Shown: piece by piece, positions 46,897 through 57,710 of the stretch
Layout of the letters: each line of letters opens with the position of its first letter
Position numbering within the stretch: the stretch's first letter is position 1
Source of the DNA: Elephas maximus indicus
Taxonomy: Eukaryota > Chordata > Mammalia > Proboscidea > Elephantidae
Direction of reading: 5' to 3'
Assembly: GCF_024166365.1 (NCBI RefSeq)
Contig: NC_064841.1
Coordinates: 31,054,001-31,118,000, forward strand
Length of the DNA stretch: 64,000 nt
Made by a program: the position numbers and the translations under genes
The notes under the pieces: model-generated
The model's database searches: none
Seen by the model: only the letters and a program-made list of their open reading frames with translations
What the model was told of the DNA's origin: nothing

Positions 46897-47502
46897 ATAG
46901 GCTGCTTGAGTGAGCTAGTTTGACTATTGGTGCCTTTGAAGCTCTAACATCCTGCCAGCAGGTGTTTAGAGCTGTTACTTAGTAGGTGAGCCCAGGAGTC
47001 CATTTATTTTTCTTGTATGGGTTCATCTCAGGTGTCCAGGTAGTCAGTCACCAAGTGTGTAGTGCAGGCTCTCACCTACACCAGGAGAATGGCTGAGGGC
47101 ACGTGACGCATCCTATTTCTGGTCCAGGGGACATGGAAATCTCTGAAGCCGGTTCTGACCCACTGCTGATTCTGGAGGTGCAAGTAGAGTCTGCACTGCT
47201 CGGTCTCTCCCGATATGTAAAACACGTCCCAGACGACACTGCTTGCCTCACCACTGGTGTTGGCGGATCCTGGCCTGTAGGGTGCTGGTTTCCTCCAGGT
47301 TAGATCTTGCAATGCTTCGCTGCTTCTGAACCATCTCTCTGTCCCCCTGTCTCTCAGTCTAATTCCTCAATGTTGCCTTTGACGTTCAGGGCTCCTAGAT
47401 TGTCATATATAATCAATTCACTTGTTTTCTTTTTGGGGTGTTTGTTGTAAGAGGGACCATAGGAAGTGTCTGACTACTCCACCATCTTGGCCCCAGCTTC
47501 CA
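46897..47502 (-). promoter_or_regulatory. L1 5' UTR
   Basis: The stretch between ORF1 and the L1 5' end is GC-richer than the rest of the element and begins with the classic 'ggggccaagatgg' start. In active L1s this holds an internal promoter. Here it is an old copy, and its activity is unlikely but not excluded. Confidence 0.7.
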
Positions 47503-47515
47503 TTCAACAAGTATT

Positions 47516-48400
47516 GTTTGAGTGCCTACGGTTACAGGTGAGGCGAAGGCAGCAGTGAACAAAATGGACAAGATCCCTGCACTCATGGAGCTTTGTTGTT
47601 GTCGTTAGGTTCTGTCAAGTCGGTCCTGACTTACAGCAACCCTATAGGATAAAGTAGAACTGCCCCATAGGAGTTCCAAGGAGAGGCTGGTGGGTTTGAG
47701 TTGCTGACCTTTTGGTTAGCTGCCGAGCTCCTAACTACTACTCCACCAGGGCTCCCGTGGAGCTTTAGGAGAAGGTAAGTGTATACAGTAAGCATTTTCA
47801 CTTACTTTACCATACAGTGAAGCAGAGTAACTTGCTAGAGAGTATTCAAGTGGCTTATTTTATAAAGGTGTTCAGAGAAGGCCTCTCTGAGAAGGTGACA
47901 TCTAAAAAGAAAGCTAAATCTGTAGAATGTTTATGAAATGTTTGAAGTGTGTGGCACTTATCCACTTGCCTTATTCTCTATCCCAGAGCAGAAGTAGATC
48001 ATGTGCAAAAACACTGCATTTTATTTCAGTTTCATTGAATTTATTTATAGATGCCATATATATATTTAGCTGGTACCACTGTGTAAGAGCCAGGACAAAG
48101 GTGTTTGTGCATCTTCCTTTATAGATGGAAGAAGTGAGAGTTTTGTGTTTGGTCTGAGAACACTGGGTTAGTGGCAGCATCAGAAAAATATATTAGGTTT
48201 CTTGACTCGTAATTGAGTCCAGTTAAATAAATATTTATTGAACATATATTCAATAGTCCAAGTGAAGCTGTGTTGTGCACTGAGTATATAAAGAGAAATA
48301 AAATGTTTCCTGCCTTTGAGGAACTTATGGACTATTGAGAGAGACAGAAATGTAAACAGGTGATTTCAGTACAGTGGGGTAAGTATAAGAGCAGGGGTGT
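47516..48400. repeat. Old repeat segments around the SINE
   Basis: 'gagtgcctacggttacaggt' to 'ccctgcactcatgg', and similar text at about 48220-48400 ('ataaatatttattgaacata' to 'ggaacttatggactattgag'), both follow a common ancient mammalian repeat type. The L1 at 40412-47502 inserted into the first of these. The family name is not certain. Confidence 0.5.
47595..47757 (-). repeat. AfroSINE in an older repeat
   Basis: In reverse it runs from 'gagccctggtggagtagtag' to a tail with 'ctaacgacaacaa'. It is flanked by exact 9-base duplications 'tggagcttt' (47586-47594 and 47758-47766). It splits an older repeat ('cagcagtgaacaaaatggac') that continues on the right. Confidence 0.92.
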
Positions 48401-48474
48401 AATGGACCTTTTCCTGTTGAACCACAGAGATCTGTGGGACAAATGGGACACCCTCATTTCACATCTATTCCTTT

Positions 48475-48506
48475 ATATATGTGTGTGTGTATATATATAT
48501 ATATAC
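48475..48506. repeat. (TG)n(TA)n simple repeat
   Basis: 'tatatgtgtgtgtgtatata' continuing as alternating TA directly beside the 3' end of an antisense L1. It probably grew from that element's A-rich tail. Confidence 0.85.
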
Positions 48507-49398
48507 AGTACTTTAGATGAAGGTTTATAGAACGAATTAGCTTCTCATTAGACAATTAGTACACATATTGTTTTGCGACATTGGTTACCAATCACATGAC
48601 ATGTCAACATTCTCCCTTCTTGGCCTTGGGTTCCCAATCACTAGCTTTCCTGTCACCTCTGCCTTCTCCTCCTTGCCCCTGGGGTGCTGTGCCCATTTAG
48701 TCTCATTTTGTTTTATGGGCCTGTCTAATCTTTGGCTGAAGTGTGAACCTCAGGAGTGACTTCAGCACTGAGCTACAAGGGTGTCCGGGGGCCATACTGT
48801 TGAGGTTTCTCCAGTCTCTGTTAGGCCAATAAGTCTGGTCTTTTTTTTGTGAATTAGCATTTTGTTCTACATTTTTCTCTAGGTCTGTCTGGGACCCTCT
48901 ATTTTGATCCCTGTCAGAACAGTTGGTGGTGGTAGCTGGACACCATCTAGTTGTGTTGGACTCAGTCTGGTGGAGGCTGTGGTAGTTGTGGTCCATTAGT
49001 CCTTTGCACTAATCTTTCCCTTGTGTGTTTGGTTGTCTTCATTCTCCCTTGCTCCATATGGGGTGAGACCATTGGAGTATCTTAGATGGCCACGCACAAG
49101 GTTTTACAACCCTGGATGCTACTCACCCAAGAAGAACATAGGACATTTTTTAAATAAACTATGTTATGCCAGTTAAGCTACATATTTCCCAAGACCATGG
49201 TCCCGACAGCCCTCAGCCCAGTAATTCAGTCCCACGGGGAGTTTGGTGTGTCTATGGAGCTTCCATGACCTTTTCTTGGACAAGCTGTGCTGGCATCCCC
49301 AGTATTGTGTACTGTCTTGTGTACCACTTATCTATTGTCTATTTAGATTTCGTATCTATTCTTGCAAAAGTTCTTTAACCTACATCCCTCTAAACTCC
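48507..49398 (-). mobile_element. L1 3' UTR fragment
   Basis: Antisense tail of the 'tactttagatgaaggtttat' type, with 'atgggcctgtctaatctttg' and 'gtgtccgggggccatactgt', truncated near 49398. A 26-base poly-A run follows (49399-49424). An A run at the right edge of an antisense element is odd, and may be a separate event or a local expansion. Confidence 0.88.
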
Positions 49399-49424
49399 AA
49401 AAAAAAAAAAAAAAAAAAAAAAAA

Positions 49425-49919
49425 TTTTCCAATTTGAAAGTTAAAAGCTTGTATGTGTTTCTTGCATTTTAAAGCATATTTCTAAATTTGTCTACTGAGT
49501 CTTCAAGTGCCTAGCATGAAGGGGACTGGTATATTAGATGGGCAATTAGATGTTTCCTGAAAAGTATCAGTGTTCACCCACCATGCTTGTCTGTGGTTAA
49601 GGAAGTGCTGATTGCAATAAATGAGTAAGATGTACAAAGTCCTTCAGGTGTACACCCTATAGCCTGCTGTGGGGTAGTACTCTTTGCACATTCACCAGTT
49701 TTAGTGTATTTTAGACTTAGTGCAGTTAGAGCAACATTTCCCATCACAGTTCAAGAAGTTCTTTTTGGAGGATCTAAAAGAGTATCTTTAACTCCTTGCT
49801 GCTTGTATCTGTCTGATCTTTAATCAAAATGCCCAAACTGAAGTTTGCATGCTTTCGAAAGGTGCATCTTGGTTGTAGGCTCAGTATTTATTTAGTATAA
49901 GACAGTGGTACCTGAAGAT
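49425..49919. other. Intronic sequence, nothing recognised
   Basis: No gene or clear repeat seen between the poly-A run and the next SINE. Confidence 0.5.
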
Positions 49920-50133
49920 GAGGAGTCCTGGTGGTGCAGTGGTTAAGCGCTTGGATGCTAACCAAAAGGTTGATGGTTGTGGTTTGAGCCCACTCAGTGG
50001 CTTTGCAGGAGAAAAATCTGGAGATTTGCTTCCATAAAGGTTACAGCTTGGAAAACCCTATGGGGCAGTATTATTCTGTCATACAGGGCAGCTGTGAGTT
50101 GAAATCTACTCGTCGGCACCCAACAACAACAAC
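49920..50133 (+). repeat. AfroSINE, long form
   Basis: Head 'aggagtcctggtggtgcagt', extra middle block ('gagaaaaatctggagatttg' to 'ggttacagcttggaaa') and the full tail reaching the RTE-like end 'gcacccaacaacaacaacc'. It shows the complete tail that links the SINE to RTE elements. Confidence 0.92.
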
Positions 50134-51124
50134 CAGAAGACTGAAGTATGGTCAGAGGAGCAGCTTGTCTCTCAGATTGGCATGTGATTTTGTTGTTGGT
50201 AAAACAGAAAGGATAAAAATCACTGCACACTCTTCCAATTCTCTTTGCCAACTATCTTGCTGTGCTGTGTGTATGTGCCCAAGCCAATGTTCCAGCCACT
50301 AGGCTTGGCACAGAAATCACTGCATCCAACATTGTTACTGCTGGATCTTGTTTGAAATCCAGAGCAAAGCTCCCCACTCACCTTAATACAGAAGATGCTA
50401 GTGATTTCAGCATCACGTTGATAATGTTGCAATATTAGCATGCCAGTGTAGATGTTGTTTGACCCATGAAGCAGCATTGTATCTTAGTTTCTAAAAGTGT
50501 CAGGTAGATGGATCAGAAAAGGATGGGAAATGTCAAGGCAAAAAGCATTATGCATCTAGGGCTTTCAGAAAGTCTCATGATCTGTATATCACATATCTGT
50601 CTCTGCCCTTGAGTGGTGGTAATCTTAGTCATCAAGGTTTTATCCTCAAGGAAAGAAAATACTCTGATACCTAATACAATGAGCTCACCATAGTCAACCT
50701 TCCAAGTGAGTCTTTGGCGTTGGCCAGGACTTGTAGATTGCTCCCAGTGTAAGTGGAACATGACCTTTTTTTTCCTTCCACCCCTCTCAGTGTAATTTGC
50801 CTGACTATAACATCTCATTATGTATACTTGGCATTTAGTAATCACTTTTGGAAATATTCTCTGCAGTATTTTAAACCCTGTCTATCTTGAAGATAGGCTG
50901 TCATTTTTTTAGCAAGTGTGACCATCTCGAAAGTTCAGAATATTTTGGGCACCATGGGCATATTTTCTGGTGGATGATCTTGGCTGGGGAGTCAGAGGAT
51001 AGGAGTTTGAGGCCCAACTTTGCCACTCAGCTTTGGCTTCCTCCAGACTAGTAGTAATATTAAAATCAGATGACGTATGTATAAGCCTTTGTAAGCTGTA
51101 AAAAGCTGAGTGATTTTTAATGTA
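50134..51124. other. Intronic sequence with a weak MIR
   Basis: No gene seen. About 50970-51110 resembles a decayed MIR ('ggataggagtttgaggccca'). The remainder is unassigned. Confidence 0.4.
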
Positions 51125-51480
51125 CTGTTACGTTGTCGTTATTAGCTGCCATTGAGTTGACCCTTGACTCATGATGACCACATGCACAATAGAATGAAAT
51201 ACAGCTTGGTTCTGCACCATCCCCATGAATGGTTGTGGATCAGACTATTGTGAGTTTTCATGGGCTGATTTTCAGAAATGGATTGCGAGGGCCTTTCTTC
51301 CTACTCTGTCTCAGTCTGGAGCTCTGCTGAAGTCTGTTTAGTGTCATAGCAACGAGAAAACCTCGACTGACAGGTGACCGGTGGCTGTACATGAGGTGCA
51401 TTGTCTGGGAATGGAACCTGGGCCTCCTGCATGGAAGACAGGAAATTCTGCGACTGAATCGCCAATTTCCCCCAATAAAA
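51125..51480 (-). repeat. RTE-tail-related composite repeat
   Basis: The left part ('tattagctgccattgagttg' to 'cttggttctgcaccatcccc') is like an RTE 3' tail. The right part ('ggcctttcttcctactctgt' to 'tggaacctgggcctcctgca') is a different block ending in an A-rich piece. Together they look like an older SINE or RTE-derived repeat distinct from the main AfroSINE. The name is uncertain. Confidence 0.55.
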
Positions 51481-51548
51481 AAAAAAATTAATGGTCATAA
51501 ATCTTAGAAATTTATAGAATATTAAAAATCTAGGGAAGAATTAAGAAT

Positions 51549-51680
51549 GACTTTGGAGCCGGATTATCTATGTTGAATCCTTGGCTCTACCACTTCCTAG
51601 CTGTGTGGCCGTGGACAAGCTACTTAGCCTCTCTGTGCCTCAGTCTCTTCGTCTATAAAATCGAGATAATAATAACAACA
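51549..51680 (+). repeat. MIR SINE
   Basis: Well-preserved blocks 'cttggctctaccacttccta', 'gctgtgtggccgtggacaag' and 'tctctgtgcctcagtctctt', followed by an (AAC/AAT)-rich stretch. Confidence 0.88.
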
Positions 51681-51942
51681 ACAATAAGTAATAGTAACAT
51701 GGAGATTATTGATTGTTCATTAATTATTGCAGCTAATTCTCATACCTCTGTGTGGTGGGGGATATCGTTATCTGGGTTTTAGAGCTGAGGGTGCTGGAGA
51801 CGTTAGTTATTTGCCCCAAGCCTCTCAGGATTAAGTGCAGAGCCAAGACAAATCTTTGATCTGCGTCACACCAAAGCCCAAGATCTTAACCTGTGGACTC
51901 CACTGTCCATTGCCTTATTTTTTCATACTGAGAAATAAAAAT

Positions 51943-52138
51943 GGGAATCCCTGGGTGGCGCAAATGGTTAAGCACTTGACCACTAACCAAAAGATTGGCA
52001 TTTCAAACCCATCCGGAGGCGCCGCAGAAGACAGGCTTGCAGATCTGTTTTTGGAAAGTTACAGCCTTGAAAGCCCTATGGAGCATAGTTCTACTCTGAC
52101 ACACTTGGGGTTGCCCTGAGTCCAACAGCAACTAACAG
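51943..52138 (+). repeat. AfroSINE, long form, diverged
   Basis: Head 'gggaatccctgggtggcgca', extra middle ('cgccgcagaagacaggcttg'), tail 'tccaacagcaactaacagca'. More decayed than the short-form copies, fitting an older subfamily. Confidence 0.88.
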
Positions 52139-54419
52139 CAAGAGAAGCAGTCTCTAAACACAGAAATAAAAGCAGAACATTATATTGCCTGAATATTTCA
52201 GAGCTCATGAAAGGTAATAAGATTTTGGATAGAGGACACCTTAATTTAAAGAACTGGTTTCGTACAACTCTTTGTAAAGAGGAATTTTGCTGCATTTTAT
52301 ATCAGTAATTTTCTCTGTATGACAGGGGTTGGTCGTCTCTTTGTCTTTCATTTTCTCCCCAGAGCCATCTGCAATGTGGCTTTTTACCACATTCTGTTTA
52401 TAATCTTATTTAGAGAATTCTACAAATCTTCACTGAATGAATAACTTAGGAGATACCTCATTGCGTCATCTTACAAATTACGAGTGGATGGTTCTGGATT
52501 CTGATTCTTACTTTCTGACCAGTGCACCATGCCTGTAAACTTGCCCAAGGTCTCCAGCATGTTTTTAAGGCAAGGAAAGCAAGCCACAGCTTCCTGAGTC
52601 TTTCCTTTCTGTCTGTCTGAAACCAAGTTCTGTTCACCCATCCTTGACTTTGTCTCAATATCCAAATCACTTAGGCCTTGCAACAAAGTATTTGGTTAGT
52701 TGCATAATTGAATAATCTGTGGGATTTAAGGAGAGGGCTAAGGAGTTTTTGGATTTAGTCCTTTGGTTTTGTTTTATTTTTGGAGGGAGGGCAGCAGACA
52801 AGTTGGGAGAAGATGCACTGATTTTCAAATAGGGCTGTACAGAGTCGCTTGGGCAGCTTAGAAATAACAATGCCTGGAATCCACCCCCAACCGATTAAAT
52901 CAAAACCTCTGGGGGTAGGGCTCAGGCGATAGGGAGCAGTCTTGGACATAAGACACTGGGAGAAAGGGGTCATTTTGATTGGCGAATAGGGAGAGAGCAA
53001 AGTTGCTCCAAATGCCACCATTAGTGGTGTGTCCAGGGTTATATACTTCTTACAGGCACAGGGCTGGGAGCTGATAATATTCTCTTAGCACCCAGCTCCA
53101 TGAACTTGCTTTCTGTACCGTACATGGGAGAGCTCATCACAGAGTGGGTGACCTTCCGAGAGCCTAGGAGCCCTGACATCTTCTAGACCATTTTGATTTT
53201 GTGGCTATTTCTAAGGAGACAATAATGTTTTTTCAATTAAACAAACAAAAACAGAATCAGCCGCTGCTTTCTGAGAGAGCATTTTAATGTTGCTGGTTAC
53301 TTTTGTTTTTTGGCTTTCTAGAATCCCAGACTTGAGTGTTTCCGCCAAACCTTCCAGGCAAAGGGGGCACTGGGAACTTTAGAGAACGTAGGCAGGGAAA
53401 CCAGAAAATGAATTACATTAAAAAAAGAAAAAAGACGTGGATGTCTCTACCCAGAAATGTTGAAAAGCAAAGGAGTAGGTTTTCAGGCTGGGATTGTGCT
53501 ATATTTTAGGAAGTTTGGCTGTTGAATGCCAGCAGCCCTTATGCCTGGCTGGTTTTAATCAATGCTATCAGTCACTCACTTCCATATACACGGAAATTTA
53601 TTAAATAAACGTGTTTGCTGCTGTTGGACAGTCCAGGTATGTTCAGATGCACCTGAGTGCACATTTGCTCCCTGTGCCCAGTGGATTCCAGAGGCTTAGT
53701 TGAGTTTGGTGGGATGAACACCAAAACGGCTGGTGTTAAGGAACACAGACATATGTGTGCATTTGTGGGGAAGGAGAATGGCTTCCCTGGAAGGGAAGAT
53801 TAAGCAAATAAAAAGGCGTAAGTGTGTATTTATAAAATGTGTGCTTGTATATGTCTCTGCACACTTGAGGTGCCCTCCTTCTCTTTTAGTTAAAGTTTTA
53901 TGGTTTTAAAATTATTAACTGTATTGCGCAAATCCTCTGAAGATTTTCATTTCAATTCTGCAGCTTATTTTAATCATGATTCATCTAATTGCACCTTTGT
54001 TTTTTCCCTCAAAACGATCACTTGCATTTAAAGTTTTTAGCATGTTTTTCAAATCAGGTGTAAAGGGCTAAGATGGCTCATGACTCGATTGTTTAAAAGA
54101 GAGGTTAAGGCCCTGCTTTTATAAGAGCTTTTGAATGTTTGTTTTTACTAGAATGCCAGTGTAAGAGGAATATGAAATATGAAATGACAGAATCCAAAAA
54201 GATAATTTTCTAGCCTCAGGAGCGGGGCTTCAAAATCATACTATTAGCTACAATGTAAGAGGAGTTCTGAAGCATGCTATAGGGTAAACTAGAGAAAATA
54301 AAGTAATTCCATTCTACAGCAGAGGCTTGAAATAGGAAGACGAGGGTAACTTTTTCCAGGCCACCTGTACAAGAGGGGAGGGACTGGGGAGACATTCTTG
54401 GCTTACCAATTTCTTAGTT
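52139..54419. other. Intronic sequence, mostly unassigned
   Basis: About 52835-52940 looks like a MER5-type hAT fragment ('aaaacctctgggggtagggc'). No gene or exon was recognised elsewhere. The AT-rich 53880-54060 region is repeat-free and could be a conserved element, but nothing in it is diagnostic. Confidence 0.4.
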
Positions 54420-54922
54420 AGTGGTCTGAACACAGCAAAGATGTCACTTTGAGGACTAAGGTGCCCCTGACCCAAGCCATGGTGTTTTCAATCGCCTCAT
54501 ATGCATGTGGAAGCTGGACGATGAATGAGGAAGACTGAAGAAGAATTGATGCCTTTAAATTATGGTGTTGGTGAAGAATATTAAATATACCATGGACTGC
54601 CAGAAGAACGAACAAACTTGTCTTGGAAGAAGTATAGCCAGAATGCTCCTTAGAAGCGAGGATGGCGAGACTTTTTCTCATATACTTTGGATGTGTTATC
54701 AGAAGGGAAGAGTCCCTGGAGGGGGACATCATGCTTGGTAAAGTAGAGGGTCAGTGAAAAAGAAGAAGACCCTCAGCAAGATGTTGACGCAGTGGCTGCA
54801 ACAATGGGCTCAAACATAGCAACAGTTGTGAGGATGGCACAGGACTGGGCAGTGTTTCGTTCTGTTGTACTTAAGGGTCACTGTGAGTCAGAACCGACTT
54901 GATGGCACCTAACAAGACTGCA
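54420..54922 (+). mobile_element. RTE (BovB-type) LINE 3' fragment, sense orientation
   Basis: Forward-oriented RTE tail: 'tcaatcgcctcatatgcatg', 'gaagaattgatgcctttaaa', 'ggatgtgttatcagaaggga' and the end 'gaaccgacttgatggcacct'. It is the same element type as the minus-strand copies at 28.5-32.8 kb, with 5' truncation and no intact frame. Confidence 0.88.
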
Positions 54923-54986
54923 TACATCCATTGCTATCTGAGGAAGTTTTGTGACTTATTTTATGGGAGTTGAGGGGCATCTTTTT

Positions 54987-55011
54987 TTCTTCCTTTTTTT
55001 ATTGTGCTTAA

Positions 55012-55059
<48 letters not shown>

Positions 55060-55592
55060 ACATTTACCAATTCAACAATTTTTGCAGGTATAATTCAGTG
55101 ACATTGATTATATTCATCATGTTATGCAACTATTATACTATCCCTTTCCAAATTATTCTACCATCATTACAGAAATTCAGTGCCCCTAAGAAATGATTCT
55201 CCTTTTCCTCCTCCCTCCCACCCCTGGTAACCCCTAATAGATTTTGTTCTCTATTCATTTGCCTATTTCCTATAAGTGGAATCATGCAATAATTGTCCTT
55301 TTGTGACTGACTTATTTCCCTCAGCTTAATGTTTTCAAGGTTCATCCATGGTGTAGCATGTTTCAGAACTTTATTTCTCTTAATGTTTGAGTAATATTTC
55401 ACTGTATGGATATACCACATTTTGGATATTTAAGTTTTTCCACCTTTTGACTATTGTGAATAATGCTGTAATGAACATTGGCATACGCTTTTCTGTTTGA
55501 GTCCTGCTTTTAATTCTTTTGAGTATGTACACGTAGGTTTGGGATTGCTAGGTCATATGATAGTTCTATGTTTTATTTTTTGAGGAACCTCT
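54987..55592 (-). mobile_element. Older L1 3' fragment with target-site duplication
   Basis: Antisense L1 with ORF2-end text ('aaggttcatccatggtgtag', 'gggattgctaggtcatatga') and a 3' end near the A/T repeat. It is flanked by 'aggggcatcttttt' at 54973-54986 and 55593-55606. Its sequence differs from the younger L1 tails elsewhere, so it comes from an older lineage. Confidence 0.88.
55015..55052. repeat. (TA)19 simple repeat
   Basis: An uninterrupted AT-dinucleotide run inside the 3' end of the antisense L1. It is probably variable in length. Confidence 0.9.
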
Positions 55593-55812
55593 AGGGGCAT
55601 CTTTTTCTCTATACAGAAAATTAACCATTTCATTTTCACCGTGATAAATATCGTTTCAGCTCTCTATCTCTATAAAGGCCATGGAGATAAAATAGGAAGC
55701 TGTATTTTAAAATACAGGCCCAATACTCAGGACCCACTGGAGATGGAAGCCCAAGGGCAGCCTAGAGTTGTCATGGTGCCCTAGTTAATGTTCACGAAGC
55801 TTCTATTTGGTG

Positions 55813-55893
55813 AATAATTTTATATGTGACCTGTTTCTCCCTTATGAAACTTTAATAATTTTATATGTGACCTGTTTCTCCCTTATGAAACTT
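55813..55893. repeat. Exact 41-base tandem duplication
   Basis: The unit starting 'aataattttatatgtgacct' at 55813 is repeated at 55854 without a mismatch over 40 bases. Both copies sit in unique AT-rich intronic sequence with no transposon hallmark. Identity suggests a recent event or an assembly error. Confidence 0.9.
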
Positions 55894-57527
55894 CTATTTT
55901 GAGAGAAAGCAGACACGAATGTTAGTAATAACAAAATTGGTCTCCGCTCATTTACACTTTTCTACCATTTGGGTTATGGGAATGGTGAGGTGGGAGATGG
56001 GATGGTAGAAGCAAGGACATGGGAGGAAAGTGTAGGTGTGTAGGAAAAAGATGGTGTGTAACGAGACACAAACTGGGTGTGCTTATAAGAGGGTTTGTTT
56101 AGAAAACACAGTGTTAATAACTCAGTATTTAAATATTTCTAATTGGGCATTCACATATCTCTATTAGTAGCTCTCTGAAAAGGAAGTTTAGCAAAATCAG
56201 ATTGATGACTGATGTAATTTAATTAGACTCCGGCTTCATAAATACGCAAAGTTATTTGAGTGAGAAGTTGAATCCTTAAGTTCCCTCAGAAAAATGGCCA
56301 TTTGCTTTGCTTCAGAGTTCATGGCAGAGATATTCCCACCCTGGTATGAATAAGTAAGATAGTTCGGTAGTTTAAAAATTAGGAAAAAAAAAAAAAAAAC
56401 CGGCAAAATTTGACTGACCAATGAATATAACATTCGTAGGTATTTCTTACCCTCCTTTGCAGTTCTTTCTCTTTTTTTCAGTTTTGGGATTGCAGATATT
56501 TCTTTCTTGAACTGTGCCTTCTGTAATAGTTTCGAGAGATGGTATTAGGTTTATGGTCCCCTGATAATTTCATGCAGCCCTACGTCCTTTGCATGGTGGC
56601 TTGACTGGCACATCTAGAACAACTATTAAGACTTTATAATGATATTAAAACCACTTAGCTGACAAAAGAGGCCTATTGATTTTTTTTTTTTCCCTGATGG
56701 ATTGGCAGAATGAGGTAGATGAGAGTACATTTATTTAAACTTTTTTTTTTTTTTTAACTAAAACCCTGGCCAAGGAAAAGATCTGGAACTGTGTGCATTG
56801 ATAGGCTCACTTTCTTAGATCATCTGGCAACTTGGAGCGCCTTGAACACTCTCCCTGACCATGGTGACTCTCTCCTGGCAGTCTGCCTTTTTCTCTCCTC
56901 CCTTCCGTGAATGTCTCCTTACTTCTGGTTAAATGTCTTTCCTTTACACTTTTTTCATTGTTGGCTCAAGAAGCTACCCTATAGCTGATGAATCTGCAGT
57001 TTTCGTAATGCTTTTCTTAGCTATCCAACTATTTTAAATTCTCATTTGCAAACATTTTTCTTCTCCTTTGTCTCTATGGCTCTTCCCTTCACATTTGAAA
57101 TGGATAAAGCATGAGTTTTATTTTTCTTGCCCACCTTCCCCAGACACAATCGGCACCATTCTATATTCTCTTTAAGCCATTCAGCTAGATTCTTTGCTGA
57201 AATGAAATATATGATTAATAAATGGGGAGGCCCTTCCTTGTGATTGATAACTACTCTTAGAAACACTGTCATTTGCAATTCATTAAATGCCTTATTTGCC
57301 ATTTATATTTACTGAAAATTGATACTGTATGTATTAGTTCTTTCTCAATGACAGATCACTGGTAAATGTATAATTAAAAGAGAGCTTAATTCCAATTTGT
57401 CTTCATTTCCCCTTGAAATAATTTTACAGCTGTCATATGGACCTTCTTCATTCTGATACATTCCTTTGCCAGTTCCCACAATTGTTTCCCCTTATCCCGG
57501 AATTTCTTTCCCCAGGGCAATGTCATA
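55894..57527. other. Intronic sequence, no feature recognised
   Basis: AT-rich and non-coding with several T runs (56680-56691, 56741-56757) and an A run (56383-56399). These may be tails of old retroposons, but bodies cannot be defined. Confidence 0.45.
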
Positions 57528-57710
57528 TTGTTAGAAGACTCAAGTTCAAATTCTGCCTCTGCCACTTGCTGTGAGACTTGGCCAAATCCTTAACAGCCCC
57601 CAAGCTCAGTTTTCTCACCTATAAAGTGGGAGGGAGAATATTTATTTCACAGAATTGGCATGAGGCTCAAATGAGATAGTACATGGGAAAATGCGTGGTT
57701 AGCTGAAAGA
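57528..57710 (+). repeat. MIR SINE
   Basis: 'aagttcaaattctgcctctg', 'gccacttgctgtgagacttg' and 'ctcagttttctcacctataa' in MIR order. Confidence 0.8.

Larger units (their letters stand above)
40412..47502 (-). mobile_element. Near-complete L1 LINE, inactive
   Basis: From 5' (right) to 3' (left): a 5' UTR starting 'gaagctggggccaagatggt' at 47500, an ORF1 remnant, an ORF2 remnant, a ~1.3 kb 3' UTR and the 3' end at 40412. The flanks carry 'ttcaacaactatt' (40399-40411) and 'ttcaacaagtatt' (47503-47515), a 13-base target-site duplication with one mismatch. Its length of about 7.1 kb includes a later 173-base SINE. It lies antisense in MECOM intron 1. Many stops and frameshifts make it dead. Confidence 0.93.

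Noticed and set aside
41775-46913. Many plus-strand open frames of 60-120 residues
   Set aside because: They are antisense shadows of the L1 ORF1 and ORF2 remnants.
28508-54922. Possible CRISPR-like or tandem-gene structure from recurring similar blocks
   Set aside because: The recurring blocks are SINE, L1 and RTE copies of variable spacing. No regular repeat-spacer pattern exists, and this is a mammalian genome.
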